From assembly GCA_001051155.2 (NCBI GenBank), contig JYIP02000004.1, forward strand, positions 3,714,383-3,778,382: DNA of 64,000 nucleotides, given 5' to 3'. How positions within the stretch are numbered: position 1 is the stretch's first letter; each line of letters opens with the position of its first letter. The stretch comes from Chrysoporthe austroafricana. Lineage: Eukaryota > Ascomycota > Sordariomycetes > Diaporthales > Cryphonectriaceae. A program made the position numbers and the translations under genes. Shown here piece by piece: positions 47,434 through 60,300 of this stretch. The notes beneath the pieces were generated by a model, which was given only the letters and a program-made list of their open reading frames with translations, was not told where the DNA came from and made no database searches.

Positions 47434-48046
47434 CTACTCCATCTGGACGACAGCGCCCAGCTCCTTCAGGGTCGCCACAATCTTCTCAGCCTCGTCTTTT
47501 GGTACCGAATCCTTCATCATCTTGGGCGCGCTCTCCACAAACTTCTTGGAGTCCACCAGACTCAATCCCAGCAAGCTCTTGATCTCCTTGATGACCTTTG
47601 GCTTTGCGCTCGCGTCGAACGACATCAGCTTCACGCTGAACAGAGTCTTCTCCTGCGCCGCAGCCGGTGCCTCCTCCTCAGCCTCTGCCGCCGCTGCCGG
47701 GGCTGCCGCCGCCGGGGCTGCAGCAGCGAACCCGCCAATGGGCATGTCTGGGATGTTCAGTCGCGACTGTCGAGATGCCCAGTTAGCTCTCCGCCCTCGC
47801 CTAGGATGTATTCTTTCCTCCCACCTTGAGGCTCGAGACCAGGTCCGCGGTCTCCAACAGCGTCAATTGGCTGATCTGGTCCACGATGCCGGCAATCTTG
47901 GGGTTCGCAGGTGCGGCCGCTGCCTCGGTCGACTGGTATCGCCTTGTTATCCTCTGCTGGGCGAGCGCGCCCGTATTTCGGAGGGAAGTTGCGGATCGAA
48001 TTTGGCGGGCGCAGCTTTGCGCCGCGTGTCTGCAGGAGAGCGACAT
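47434..48046 (-). CDS. MNP1: Mitochondrial ribosomal protein L7/L12 (bL12m)
   Basis: The mitochondrial stalk protein of the large ribosomal subunit, which recruits translational GTPases (family knowledge). Exons are 48046-47825 and 47766-47434, giving 184 aa. The first 40 residues (MSLSCRHAAQSCARQIRSAT...) are Arg/Ser/Ala-rich without acidic residues, a mitochondrial presequence. The L12 N-terminal dimerisation helix is IAGIVDQISQLTLLETADLV. An Ala-rich hinge follows, then the C-terminal domain KTLFSVKLMSFDASAKPKVI, LLGLSLVDSKKFVESAP and DEAEKIVATLKELGAVVQM, which matches bacterial L7/L12 throughout. The intron (47824-47767) has donor GTGGGA and branch GCTAAC. The gene is divergent from MDN1 across 318 bp. 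Confidence 0.95.
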
Positions 48047-48364
48047 GACTGCGGGTGTGTTTAGAGGATCTCGAAGGGTGGCGAGCGCGTATGTGTCGCG
48101 TGATGGCCGTATAGGAGCTGGTCTCTCGCGCGGTTAATGACGGGCTCCAGAACTTTTCTAAGCTTGAGGTCGTCTCTGGCCAATGCTCTGCCACCCCGGT
48201 AGGCCGGTAAATCCGCTTTCCGCTTAGGATCTGCAGGGACAGGGATAATAGTTTAGACCCCTGCCGCTGAGAGTTTAGAACGGCAGAAAAAAGTCGTTGA
48301 CCGGAACTGCGACTCCAGGAACATCGACCAATTCCGCAGCACATTTCACGATTTCTCGCCGGCC
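48047..48364. promoter_or_regulatory. Divergent promoter region, MRPL12 / MDN1
   Basis: Only 318 bp separate the two start codons, so the promoters must abut or overlap. Two CCAAT words are present on the plus strand, at 48180-48184 and 48328-48332. I see no clear TATA element. Confidence 0.55.
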
Positions 48365-51300
48365 ATGGCGAATTTCGATGTGAGCTCGCAGAGAGCGTCT
48401 CTGCTGAGCGATGCGACGACGGTTGCATGCCTTCCACCTGAGTTGCTAAATATCATTCGCGATCAGAAGCCGACGAGTCTTCTTGATGCCGTCTCGCAAG
48501 CGGCACTCGTGCCTCGACTTACAGGCCGTATCTACGCTCATTTTGAGCCAGTCTTCGCAGACATTTGCGCTCGATGGGTCCTCAACACACAACGTCACAG
48601 CTGCAATCACAATATTATAGCAGCATTCGCCAGGATACTTCCATTTTCACCGCAGCTCTCGGTCTTCCTTGATGGTTATCTCAAGAACCTGACCGCTGAG
48701 CCTCGGTCCTCTTCAAAGGCGCACCTCACTCCGAGCCTCAACCTCGAGGATACTTCACAAAGTCTAAGTGGCGATGCTCTTCTGCAGAGATTGTTGGCAG
48801 TATGGCGGCTTCTCAATTTCGATGGGAAGACATATGCAACTTTGGTATCGCCTTCTCAAATTCAAGGTCTCTTTTCGTACCAATTCGGTCCTGTGAGATA
48901 CTTAGCAATACGAATTTTCTGTCTCCTCCTAAGTGCGTCCGACCTCAAACTGGAGACTCTGATACAGCACCACATTCCCGGAGATGAGCCTTTGACCGGC
49001 GATTTCGATGGCAAGCTCATAGATTATGTCTTTCTGTCACTATTTGAGCACACTCGTGTGGAGGATATACATAAGCAAATTCTTGCAGTCCGGAAACAAA
49101 CACTGGCAACACCTTCTACTCTAATACCGCCTCAGAATCTCACCCACCTCGTCGTCAACTATGGAAAAACAGTCCTACCACGGCCCGCCGGTGCGCCAAG
49201 CACTCCCTCATCCCTTGTCACCACCCCTACGACCCTCCGGAACCTGGAGAATCTCGCAAAGCTTCTGCAGCTGCCGAGTCCCGTTCTTCTCCACGGATTA
49301 TCTGGCGCTGGCAAGACAGCATTGGTGCTCGAGCTGGCCCGAGAGCTTGGCATGGACTCTGGTCTTGTCACTCTTCATCTAAACGAGCAGACCGACGCCA
49401 AGATGCTCATCGGTCTGTACACCACTGGCACGAAGCCGGGCTCTTTCGAATGGCGACCAGGCATCCTGACGACGGCCGTCAGGGAGGGACGATGGGTCCT
49501 GATAGAAGATCTTGACTGTGCACCTACCGAGGTCATGAGCACTCTACTTCCCCTAATCGAACGAGGAGAGCTGCTGATACCGAACCGCGGCGAACGGATA
49601 CGAGCACCGAGCAGTTTTCGGATCCTGGCGACTGTGAGGACCTCGCGAGGCATGAACGGCCAGGAGAATATCCCTTCTCTACTCGGGCTGCGGTTCTGGC
49701 AGCTATTGCCGGTGCAAAGCATGATACATGATGAACTTCAAGCAATAATTCGCGAGAAGTATCCTCTATTGCACAAGTTCGTCTCGGATCCAATTCTCAA
49801 GGTCTTTGAACGAGTTTGCCTCCTTCTGAGTGGTCCAGCATTAGTATCTGGCACGTCGTCAGCATCAGAACGGCCGATCAGCTCAAGAGATCTTTTTAAG
49901 TGGTGCCGGCGCCTGGAGAAGATTATCGCAGCGACAGGAGCACGTACAGGAAGCGAGCCCATGACGGAGACGACATACGATGGGATGTTCATGGAAGCCA
50001 TCGATTGTTTCGCAAGTGGTATCAAGGATTCGCGGGTGCGGGACAAGCTCATCCTTCACATTGGAGAGATGATGGGAAGGTCGGGCCAGCGTGTAGAGCA
50101 TCATCTCACTATGCATATTCCCAAACTGGAAGAGAGCGAGACGCACTTAACGGTCGGGAGATCGCGGTTACACAAGACGAAGCGGCCGAACCGTGTGGCG
50201 AAATCGAGGCGACCGTTCGCGCCGACAACGCATGCAAGAAGATTGTTGGAACAAATCGCTGTGGCGGTGGACCTCAAGGAGCCGGTCTTGCTTGTTGGAG
50301 AGACTGGTATCGGAAAGACCACTGTGGTGCAACAGCTTTCAGAGAGCCTGGGTCACAAATTGATCGCCGTGAATTTGTCTCAGCAAAGCGAGGTCGGTGA
50401 TCTCTTGGGGGGCTTCAAGCCCATTAATGTGCGCAACCTTGCGGTACCGTTAAAAGAGGATTTTGAGGACCTCTTTGCGTCGACCGGCATATCGCAGCAG
50501 AAGAACCAGAAATACCTTGACAGCATTGGTAAAAATATTGCGAAAGGCAGATGGACGAATGTTGCAAAGCTCTGGAAACAAGCCCCACTGATATTTGACG
50601 ATATTCTCAAGAAGAAGGTCATCGAAGAGCAGAATCGCGAGCGAGAGAGAGAGAGCGGCCAGCCAGCGAAGAGACGAAAGACGGAGTCGTCCTTACAATC
50701 ATTATTGGACCTCAAGCCGCGATGGGAGAAGTTCTCAAGGAGCCTGGAGCAGTTTGAGATCCAACTGTCAGGGGGCTCTGGAGGCTTTGCCTTTGCTTTC
50801 GTGGAAGGCAATATTATCAAGGCTGTCAGGAATGGGGACTGGGTGCTCTTGGATGAGATCAACTTAGCATCTCCAGACACGCTCGAGAGCATCGCAGACT
50901 TATTACAGTCCGGGCCAGATGCTAGGCCCTCAATCTTGCTGTCAGAAACAGGCGAGATCGAGAGGATACAAGCCCATCCAAACTTCAGGATCTTTGGAGC
51001 GATGAACCCAGCAACAGATGTGGGCAAGAAGGACCTACCACTTGGCTTGCGGTCAAGGTTCACAGAGCTTTATGTGGCAAGCCCGGACAAGGACTTCAAG
51101 GATCTTGTCGTCATCATCAAGTCGTATCTGAGTGGGCAAAACTCCCGCATTGACCAAGCAGCTGACAAAGTTGCCAACTTGTACATGCGCATCAAGGAGC
51201 TTTCTGAGGCAAAGGCACTCGTCGATGGAGCCAACGAGGTGCCTCACTTCAGTCTGCGTACCTTGACACGGGTTCTAACTTATGTCAATGATGTTGCACC

Positions 51301-54300
51301 TTTCTACGGCCTTGAGAGATCTCTTTACGAAGGATTTTGCATGGGTTTCTTGACGCTTTTGAGTCGAGATTCTGAGAAGTTGGTGATGCCCCTAATCACA
51401 GAGCATCTGTTCGGCAAGGAGTCTAGTCGTCTTCTATCAAAGCCGCCTAAGTACCCAAACGACGGACGCGAGTATGTCAAGTTCACAGATAAGGATGACA
51501 ATCGAGTCTATTGGCTGCTGAAGGGGCCACAGCCTCCGAAAGAACGAACCGACTACATCAGAACACCCTACGTGGAGCGGAACTTGCTTAACCTAGTCCG
51601 GGCCACATCGACGAGGCGGTTTCCCATTCTCATCCAGGGACCAACTTCAGCTGGAAAGACAAGTATGATCGAGTATCTCGCTGAATACAGCGGCAACAAA
51701 TTCGTGCGTATCAACAACCACGAGCACACGGACCTACAAGAATACTTGGGCACATATATTTCTGGCTCTGATGGCAAGCTCAAGTTCCAAGAGGGTCTAC
51801 TCGTTCAAGCGATGCGCCAGGGTCACTGGATCGTCCTTGACGAACTTAATTTGGCACCGACCGATATTCTCGAGGCATTAAACCGTCTCTTGGATGACAA
51901 CCGAGAACTCCTCATCCCAGAGACTCAAGAGATTGTGCGACCACATGAGAACTTCATGCTTTTCGCGACTCAAAACCCTCCAGGTCTGTATGGTGGGCGC
52001 AAGGTCCTTTCAAGAGCGTTTCGAAATCGTTTCCTGGAGCTGCACTACGATGACATCCCCGAGGACGAGCTGGAACACATCCTGCAGAAGCGAAGCATCA
52101 ACACGGCGCCTTCTGACTGTAGGAGAATCGTGTCCGTGTACAAGGAACTGTCACGCCTAAGACAGACCAGCAGGGTCTTCGAGCAGAAAGACAGCTTTGC
52201 AACACTGAGAGATTTGTTCAGATGGGCACTCCGTGATGCAGAAACTCGCGAAGACATCGCGAATAATGGCTTCATGCTTCTTGCCGAACGTGTGAGAAAT
52301 GACGAAGAACGAGTCGCGGTCAAGGAGGTCATCGAGACAGTCTTCAAAGTGAAGATCGACCCAGATCAGCTCTTTGGTGATAAGTTCTCCCGAGTCATGA
52401 GGCAATCCAGTCTGAAGAACAACACTCAAGGTGTTGTGTGGACACATGCTATGAAGCGATTGTATGTTCTCGTATCACAAGCCCTGCAAAACAATGAACC
52501 GGTGCTTCTTGTTGGCGAGACTGGCTGTGGCAAGACAACGATCTGCCAGTTGCTTGCCGAGGCTGTTGGCAAGCAATTGCACATTGTTAACGCACACCAG
52601 AATACGGAGACTGGCGATCTGATCGGGTCTCAGAGACCAGTGCGGAATCGCGGAGTGATTATGGAAGCCCTCAAGCACAGCCTTGGTGAAGTCTTTCAAC
52701 AACTTGGCCAGTCCGTTGAGGGTAGCATCGACGAGCTGTTGGCTCGCTATCACAGCCTCTCTGCAGACGATTTGGATCGATTCCCGGAAGCTCTTAAGCA
52801 GATTGTCCACGCCCATGAGGCTAGGTGCAAAGCTCTGTTCGAATGGTCCGATGGCAGCCTCGTCCAGGCGATGAAGAGTGCTCATTATTTTCTCCTCGAC
52901 GAAATCTCTCTCGCAGATGATTCGGTCCTTGAGAGGCTCAATTCCGTGCTTGAACCAGGACGCACGCTACTTCTGGCAGAAAAAGGCACCGACGACTCTC
53001 ATGTTCAGGCCGCCGATGGATTCCAGTTCTTCGCCACCATGAATCCTGGTGGTGACTTTGGTAAGAAGGAGCTGTCGCCTGCATTGCGCAACAGATTCAC
53101 AGAGATCTGGGTGCCGCCTCTATCCAACAGGCAGGACATCTTGGACATTGTTGCCGACAAGCTGAAGCCCCAGTTCAAGCCTTTTGCACATATTATTGTC
53201 GACTTCTCTTACTGGTTTGGCAAGGCATGCCGCTCCTCAACGGCCACTGCATTCTCCATCCGTGACATTCTTGTCTGGGTCAACTTCGTCAACCATACCG
53301 AACACATGCCGCCTGTTTTGGCGCTGCTGCATGGCGCTGCTACAGTATTCATCGATACGCTTGGCGCCAATCCTTCAGCTCTACTTGCCTTGGACCCGAA
53401 GACTATGGATGAGCAGAGGCAGAGGTGTCTGTACAAGCTGAATGAGCTACTTGGCAGCGAAATCGATCTGGCGACTGCCTACAGAAAGGAGCCTCAGCTC
53501 ATGATTGGCGGCGATGTTGTCCAGATCGGTGACTTTTCTGTTGCTCGGTTGTCCGGTGGGCAAGATGCCGCGGATTTTGCGTTTGACGCCCCAACAACCA
53601 AAGTGAATTTGATGCGAGTCATCCGTGCTCTCAGTGTTCACAAGCCGATCCTGCTCGAGGGAAACCCCGGTGTGGGCAAGACGACGCTTGTCAGTGCTCT
53701 AGCAAAGGCCTGCGGTCAACCCCTAACCAGGATCAATCTGTCTGACCAGACTGATCTAATGGACCTTTTTGGTACCGACGTACCGGTCGAAGGCGCAGAA
53801 GCAGGCAACTTCGCATGGAGAGACGCGCCTTTCCTGCAAGCTATGCAGAAAGGCGAGTGGGTACTGTTAGACGAGATGAACCTTGCCTCGCAATCAGTCC
53901 TCGAGGGTCTTAATGCCTGCCTCGATCACCGTGGAGAAGTTTATGTTTCTGAACTGGATCAAGTTTTCAAATGTCATCCAGATTTCAAGCTATTTGCAGC
54001 ACAGAACCCGCACTCTCAGGGTGGTGGTCGTAAGGGCCTGCCAAGCTCCTTCGTCAACCGATTTATCGTGGTCTATGCAGATGTCTTCACCGAGCAAGAT
54101 TTGATGCTGATTGCCGGCAAGAGGCACGCGAACGTGTCATCCGAGACGATCCAAAGAATGATCAGGTTCGTGTCGAGCCTGGACTACGAGACGTCGATTC
54201 GCAAGTCGTTTGGTTCTCATGGGTCTCCGTGGGAGTTCAACCTTCGAGACTCCCTCCGCTGGTTGGAACTACTTGCCTCAAAGGACTCATTGCTGGCGTC

Positions 54301-57300
54301 TGCCAAGGCCTCAGACTTCCTGGATATCATTGTCGCTCAAAGGTTCCGTTCTGCAGCCGACAGACAACATATCGTGCGACTGTTCGCAGAGACCTTCGGT
54401 GTGCCGCCGCAATCACACAGCCTCTACCACAGCCTCAGTCCCTCTGTCTGTCAAGTCGGGCTGGCCATGGTCGAACGAAATGCTTTGTTGCAGCCGAATC
54501 GATTCCCAGCTATTGATGCCATACCTCGGCTTGCGGAGATTGAGTCCGTTTTGATTTGTGTCAAGCAAAACCTCCCCTGTATTCTCGTGGGGCCATCCGG
54601 GAGTGGCAAGTCATCTCTGCTTAGCCATGTCGCTGCCTCTGTTGGCAGTGAGCTGGTCACCTTTCCTCTCAATGCAGATGTCGATGCCATGGACCTTGTT
54701 GGTGGATTCGAGCAGTCCGATCCATTGAGAGAGCTTCGTAGTGGCCTCGATGATCTTCATGAGGCGCTTTTAGAGTTCACGTTATTGCAACTCCCGCAGG
54801 TTCCTTCTGAGACTTCTCTCAGCCTGTTAAGTCTTCTCGTCAGTCACGAAACCGAGGATGATCTGATTAGGACCACTGCGATCATACAGGACTTCGCCTC
54901 TGAAGTACCTGCGGACTCTGTCTTGGGCCAGCGCCTTTCCCGTGCCTTCGACTTACTCCACGCACCGAGGACTCTACCGAATCCGCGCTTCGAATGGCTG
55001 GATGGTGTCATTGTGCGAGCTATGGAGGCGGGTAAGTGGCTCGTTCTCGACAACGCCAATCTCTGCAGCGCGTCAGTTCTCGACAGGTTGAACTCCCTCC
55101 TTGAGCGTCCCAACGGTTTTCTCAGCATCAACGAGCACACTGGGCCGGATGGCGAGCCACGGGTCATCAAGCCTCATCCTGATTTTCGTATTTTCCTCAC
55201 AATGGATCCTCGGTACGGCGAATTGTCCCGCGCCATGCGCAATCGTTCTGTGGAGATATATCTGGACGTCATCCAGATGAAATCTGAAGGTCATCTATCG
55301 AGAATTACGGGTATCGAGGCTACTTTGGACAGATATGGCGTTGCAATGCGCCTGGCTAGACGATCGTCAGTGAACGGGATGATTGATGTTGCTGCGTTGG
55401 CCCTCGACAACCTCAGCCTTGGAGATTCCACACTACTGCCGAGATATGAGAAGGCGCTCAACAGCCTGTTGACATTTCAAGATGCAAACGCCGTTCAAAT
55501 TAGCCGGGATGTCTCGGCTGTCGTCTCGTATATCAGTTCGCAGAAGGCTGCAACAATCAGACAGGCCGTCCTTCAACTATACTCAAGCGCCTCGCGAGAG
55601 ATGTCCGGGAACGAGACGCTGTCTGCTATTCAGCCACTTCACACTCTGCATACCCCTCCTCTGATCACAATAATGGAGAAGATGCAGCCGGACGCCGCTG
55701 AGTGGCTAGGTACTTGTTACGAATACTTCCTGGAAATACAGTGTGCTCAGCAGGCCATGCATTTGCAGACCCGTACAGCCGACAGGACGAAGCCGTCATC
55801 GTCGAACCGACTCCAGCGATCTCTTGTATCTGGCAATGTTGCTTCTGTGTCCAAGGACTCTACAGTAAACGCGGCAGGTTTTCTGGACTCCATCATCCAG
55901 TTAGTGGAGGGCTACATTGAATCAACTCTGAGGTCTTCAGAATTCAACACAAGTGCAAAATCAACCATTCGTGCCCTGTTGCACTACTGGTGGAGGACGT
56001 TCACCTTGGTTACTGATTCTTTTTTCGAAGAAGCTAAATTTCAAGCTCATCTAAAGCAAGGCATGGACCTCTTCCAGACCATCGCGGCCCAGCCCCATGG
56101 TAACCAGGCTACACAAGTGGTTACTAGTGTTCTAAACAACATTCAAGATGCCTTCACGATCGGCTTCAAGCTGACCACCGGTTTAAGCATGGAAACACTC
56201 TGGCAGCTCTTGCGGTGGACGCCTATCTCGGATGAAATTACCTTCTCAGCGGTTCAGGATATGGAGAAGCTAGCGTGTCGATTCGACGCCATCAAGTGGA
56301 AATCTAGTGCCAGTGTCGCCGACCTCAGCAAGGCCATCTCATCTCTAGCCGAAGCTTACAGCGTCGTCCGTGGTAATGCTGAAGCGGCCGGTGACCTTCT
56401 GCAAGCCCTGCAGTGCGAAGTCGACCGTCTTGAATCTAGCATGGATGAATCTCACGTGGTTGCTCCTTTCTTTGAAGCCGAGTTTGAAGTGCTGCGACAG
56501 TCATTGGTGGTCCACCGAGCCTCGCGCAAGTTGTCAGCGTTCACGGACTTACAAGAGATCGTGGTGCTAGCCAACGTTTCCACACTCTCGCAGATGCGGC
56601 TGCACAGCATGGACAACTCGCAAAAGCTTCTACATTCCCTAGGCTACGTTCTCGGCCAGACTTCTACTTCTTATCCTTGGTCTGGGCGCCTAATATCCTC
56701 ACTCATTCACAAGTATGAGTCCACTTCAACGGCCAGTCTCCACTCTCTTATGTCTCTGGAGACAGAGCTGCCAGCGATGGGTAGGCTTTTGGCAGGTTCC
56801 TCGGAAGCCATGTCTGCAGATCCAGTCGCCTGCCTCAACCAACTGCTTTGGCATCTCATGCGCGAAGTCTTTGGTGCGCTCTGTCTGCTTGAGAACTTCA
56901 TTTCCCTATACGAACAGCTGTCGCGCAACGTCGGAACTGTGTTAGTCAAAGCGGATGGATTAGCCTTTGATGGTCAAGCTTCCGCTGCGTTCCGTTCTGA
57001 TATTCCGTCACATCTCAGACTGGTTGTTGAGCAACACTTCATACCAGCAGTCATTGCACTCGTGGCATCCGAGAAGTCTACAGCTCAGAAGGCTGGGCTT
57101 TCTTCCATTGCGTGGGCCCACTTCGCGGTTGGATGCATCAAACTCTATGTTCCCGACAAAATCTTCGATCCACATTTGAGGGCTCAGACGGAGCGAGACT
57201 ACCATGAGGACCTCTTGATGACTTTGAGGCGTAAATGGCAGTCTTTATGCGCATTCGAGTCAGCTTTTACTGGACAAGATTTCAATCTACGATCTGAGCT

Positions 57301-60300
57301 GTTGCGGCAAGAGATCAGTGATCTAGGCGAGCCGCCATCAGCTGCTGTCACCATTTATCGTGGGCCCAGTACTAACTTGGTCCGTCTGCAAGGCGAGTTC
57401 AGCAATGTTCTGAATGCTGTGGTGAAGAGCGACATCCTTTCCGCGATCTACCAATACATCGCCAGCCCGTCTGAGGCAGGCGTTCAGGAAGTGCAGCTCA
57501 TCCAGGACAACATCCTCCATCTCATTGAGCGATTGACGACGCGCTTCCCTACCTATGAGGACCTGATGGTACCCCTGGTGACAATTTTACGCTCCTTGCA
57601 AGTCGGCCTCTCGTTGAGCACAGTCCGTGACCCTCTTCACGAGTCTGATTCTCAATCCGCTTGGCTTCTCAATGTGACACCACTCCTTGGGGGCTCTCTT
57701 CTCAACTCAGAGACGTCGCCGCCTTTGCAAAGTCTTGACTTCCTATCTTACGTCGGCATATTGGTCGGCATCGAGGGGATCGAGAGCCTTAGCAGCCATC
57801 TTCGGGGCAAACTTGCAGCCTCGCTTCATTACTTCTACGAGGAATGGAGCAAAAAGCTCGACGAGGACAAGAGACAAGAAGCAGCCAAGAATAGCTTGTA
57901 TCGCTACAAGGGTGATCTCGAAGATGAGGAGGAGGTCGACCAGCAAAATTTCAACGAGCTATTCCCCGACTACGAGACGGAAGATGCCACCAACTCGTCA
58001 TCAGCAAGGGACGCTGGCCATGCTGCTCGCAGCCTAGCGATGAAGCTTGCGGAGCGGCATGAAAAGATATTTCTCCGATCCCAAGACAGTCTACAGGGCC
58101 TGGTCAACTTGTGTAAAGCAGTCGGACGGAAGGTCTCAACTGGGACGTCGGACTTAACAAATCTCGACGCTGTGCGAGATCGAGCCCTGCTGCCTACGGC
58201 ATTGCTTGTTTTAGACGAGAAGCTGGATAACTTCAATTCGAGCACGACTTCTACCAGCTACAACTTCTATACAAGTTCCAACCTTCTCGAGGCTCGCAGG
58301 CTAGTCAGCCTTGTCCACTCTATCCGCCTGCGCTTCAGAGCACTGCAGGCCATTGATGAGATAGCGCATCTACAGCCTCTCACAGATGTTCTCGGTGCCT
58401 GCGACCACGTCCTCCAGCTCAGCCACACAGATCCTCTGGCAAAGATAATCAACCACGTCGAAAAACTCCATGCATTTGCCTATGAATGGCAGTTTGGCGG
58501 TTGGGCTAGTCACGTCCATGGTGCCCTGGATTTGTACAACAAGTTGACAGAAATGATTGTCAGCTGGCGTCGTCTTGAGCTGTCAACATGGGCTAAGCTC
58601 TTTGATCAGGAAATTGATAAGTGTCAAAGCGATGCTAAGTCTTGGTGGTTCGTTGCCTACCATGCAGCGATTGCCATACCGATGTCAAAACTCGAGCTGG
58701 GTCATGACCTCAAGGACTATACTATACAACTGATGAGCGACCTTGAGATGTTCTTTTCAGAGGCAGTGTTGGGGGAGTTTCACAGCCGTCTCCAGTTACT
58801 GCGTCAGCTAAATCAGCAAGTCAGGCTTTTGACAATGGACTATGAGGCCCTTGGCGTCATACACAACGCAATTCTGAACTTCATCTCGATGTATGGCCGC
58901 TACGAAGTCAAGGTCACTGAGACAATACAGAAGGGTCGCACATCGATTGAGAAGAATATGAAGGATGTCCTATTGCTTGCAAGCTGGAAAGACACCAACA
59001 TCGCCGCGCTACGGGAGAGTGCTCGGAAGTCTCACCAACAGTTGTTCAAACTTGTCAGAAAGTTCCGGGCTGTCCTTGGGCAACCAGTGAGGCTGGTCAT
59101 AGATCAAGGTCTTCCGGATGAGCAATACTCAAGCCAAAAAATAGCGGAGGAGCCGGATCTGCTTGTACCACATGCAAACGAAGTAGCGGTCTCTGTGTGC
59201 CAACAGCTGATCCCAGGTTGGTCTGAGGATGCACATACCAAACGCCTCTCCAATGCCGGCAGAATCATCAGCATTATGGCAAAAGCCTCACAACTTCCAG
59301 AGACCAGCATACATGCAGCGGACATCATCGACACCTTCGTCTCGGACACCAAGTCTGCAATGGCTTCGTTGAGTAAGGAGACGCCGGCATTCCTGACCGA
59401 CGAGAATAAGGACCAGGTCAAGCATCTCAAAGCCAGAAAAGTCCGCTTGTTCGAAGAGACCGTCAAAGCCATTCGAACTATGGGCTTCACTCGCAACCTC
59501 AATGAGACCCATTTGCGAAATCAGAAGCAACTCGCAGCCGTGCTGGCGAAGTTGCGCCACTTACCTTCTGCGCAAGACTCAGGCCTGGCAGAAGCAGAGT
59601 ACTACTTCCACAAGGTCCTTGACCTAGCACCCATGTTCAGGAACGCAATGCATGACCATCATGGTGATTTAACAAATGAGACCGTGCGACGAAGCACGGG
59701 TTACATGGAAGGCATTCTTCATGTGCTGATTCAACAACATCAGCGTCTCGCTGACAACTGCCATCTTCTGCAATCGCTGGATGCGGGCCTCAACAACCTA
59801 CAAGCCCTTATCTCTTCCAGCCAGTCCGACACTTTGACAATTATGAGGCAGAGGTCAAACCATGATCGAGTCCTGCGCTGGCTCAACCCCGTTCTGGGCT
59901 TTGGTCTTCATCTCCTTGACGTCCATGCTAGACTGGGTAGATTGGACAATAGTGCCATCCATTTGGTTCTACAGGATTGGCTCACCGGATTTACCAAGCT
60001 CCAATCTCGATTTGAGTCCAGCCAGATGCTTCCGGACGGGTTCGTGACGAACACTCAGCTACGGCTACGAGACGAGCTGGAAGAGAAGTTAGCTAGCTTC
60101 GAAGCAGCCCTTCAATTACTCGAATCAGAACGACCAGATCTCGCATTCGTCTTTCAACAGCTTCAGCTTTGGGTATCAGTCACAGTGTCCGACGACCACA
60201 AGATCATGAAGCTCAATGATGCTCAGGAGTTCTTCGATGTTGCGCTTAACCTGTCCAAGCTGGTGCTTGATGCCGTGCAGAAGTTCCAAAAGGCTGCTGC

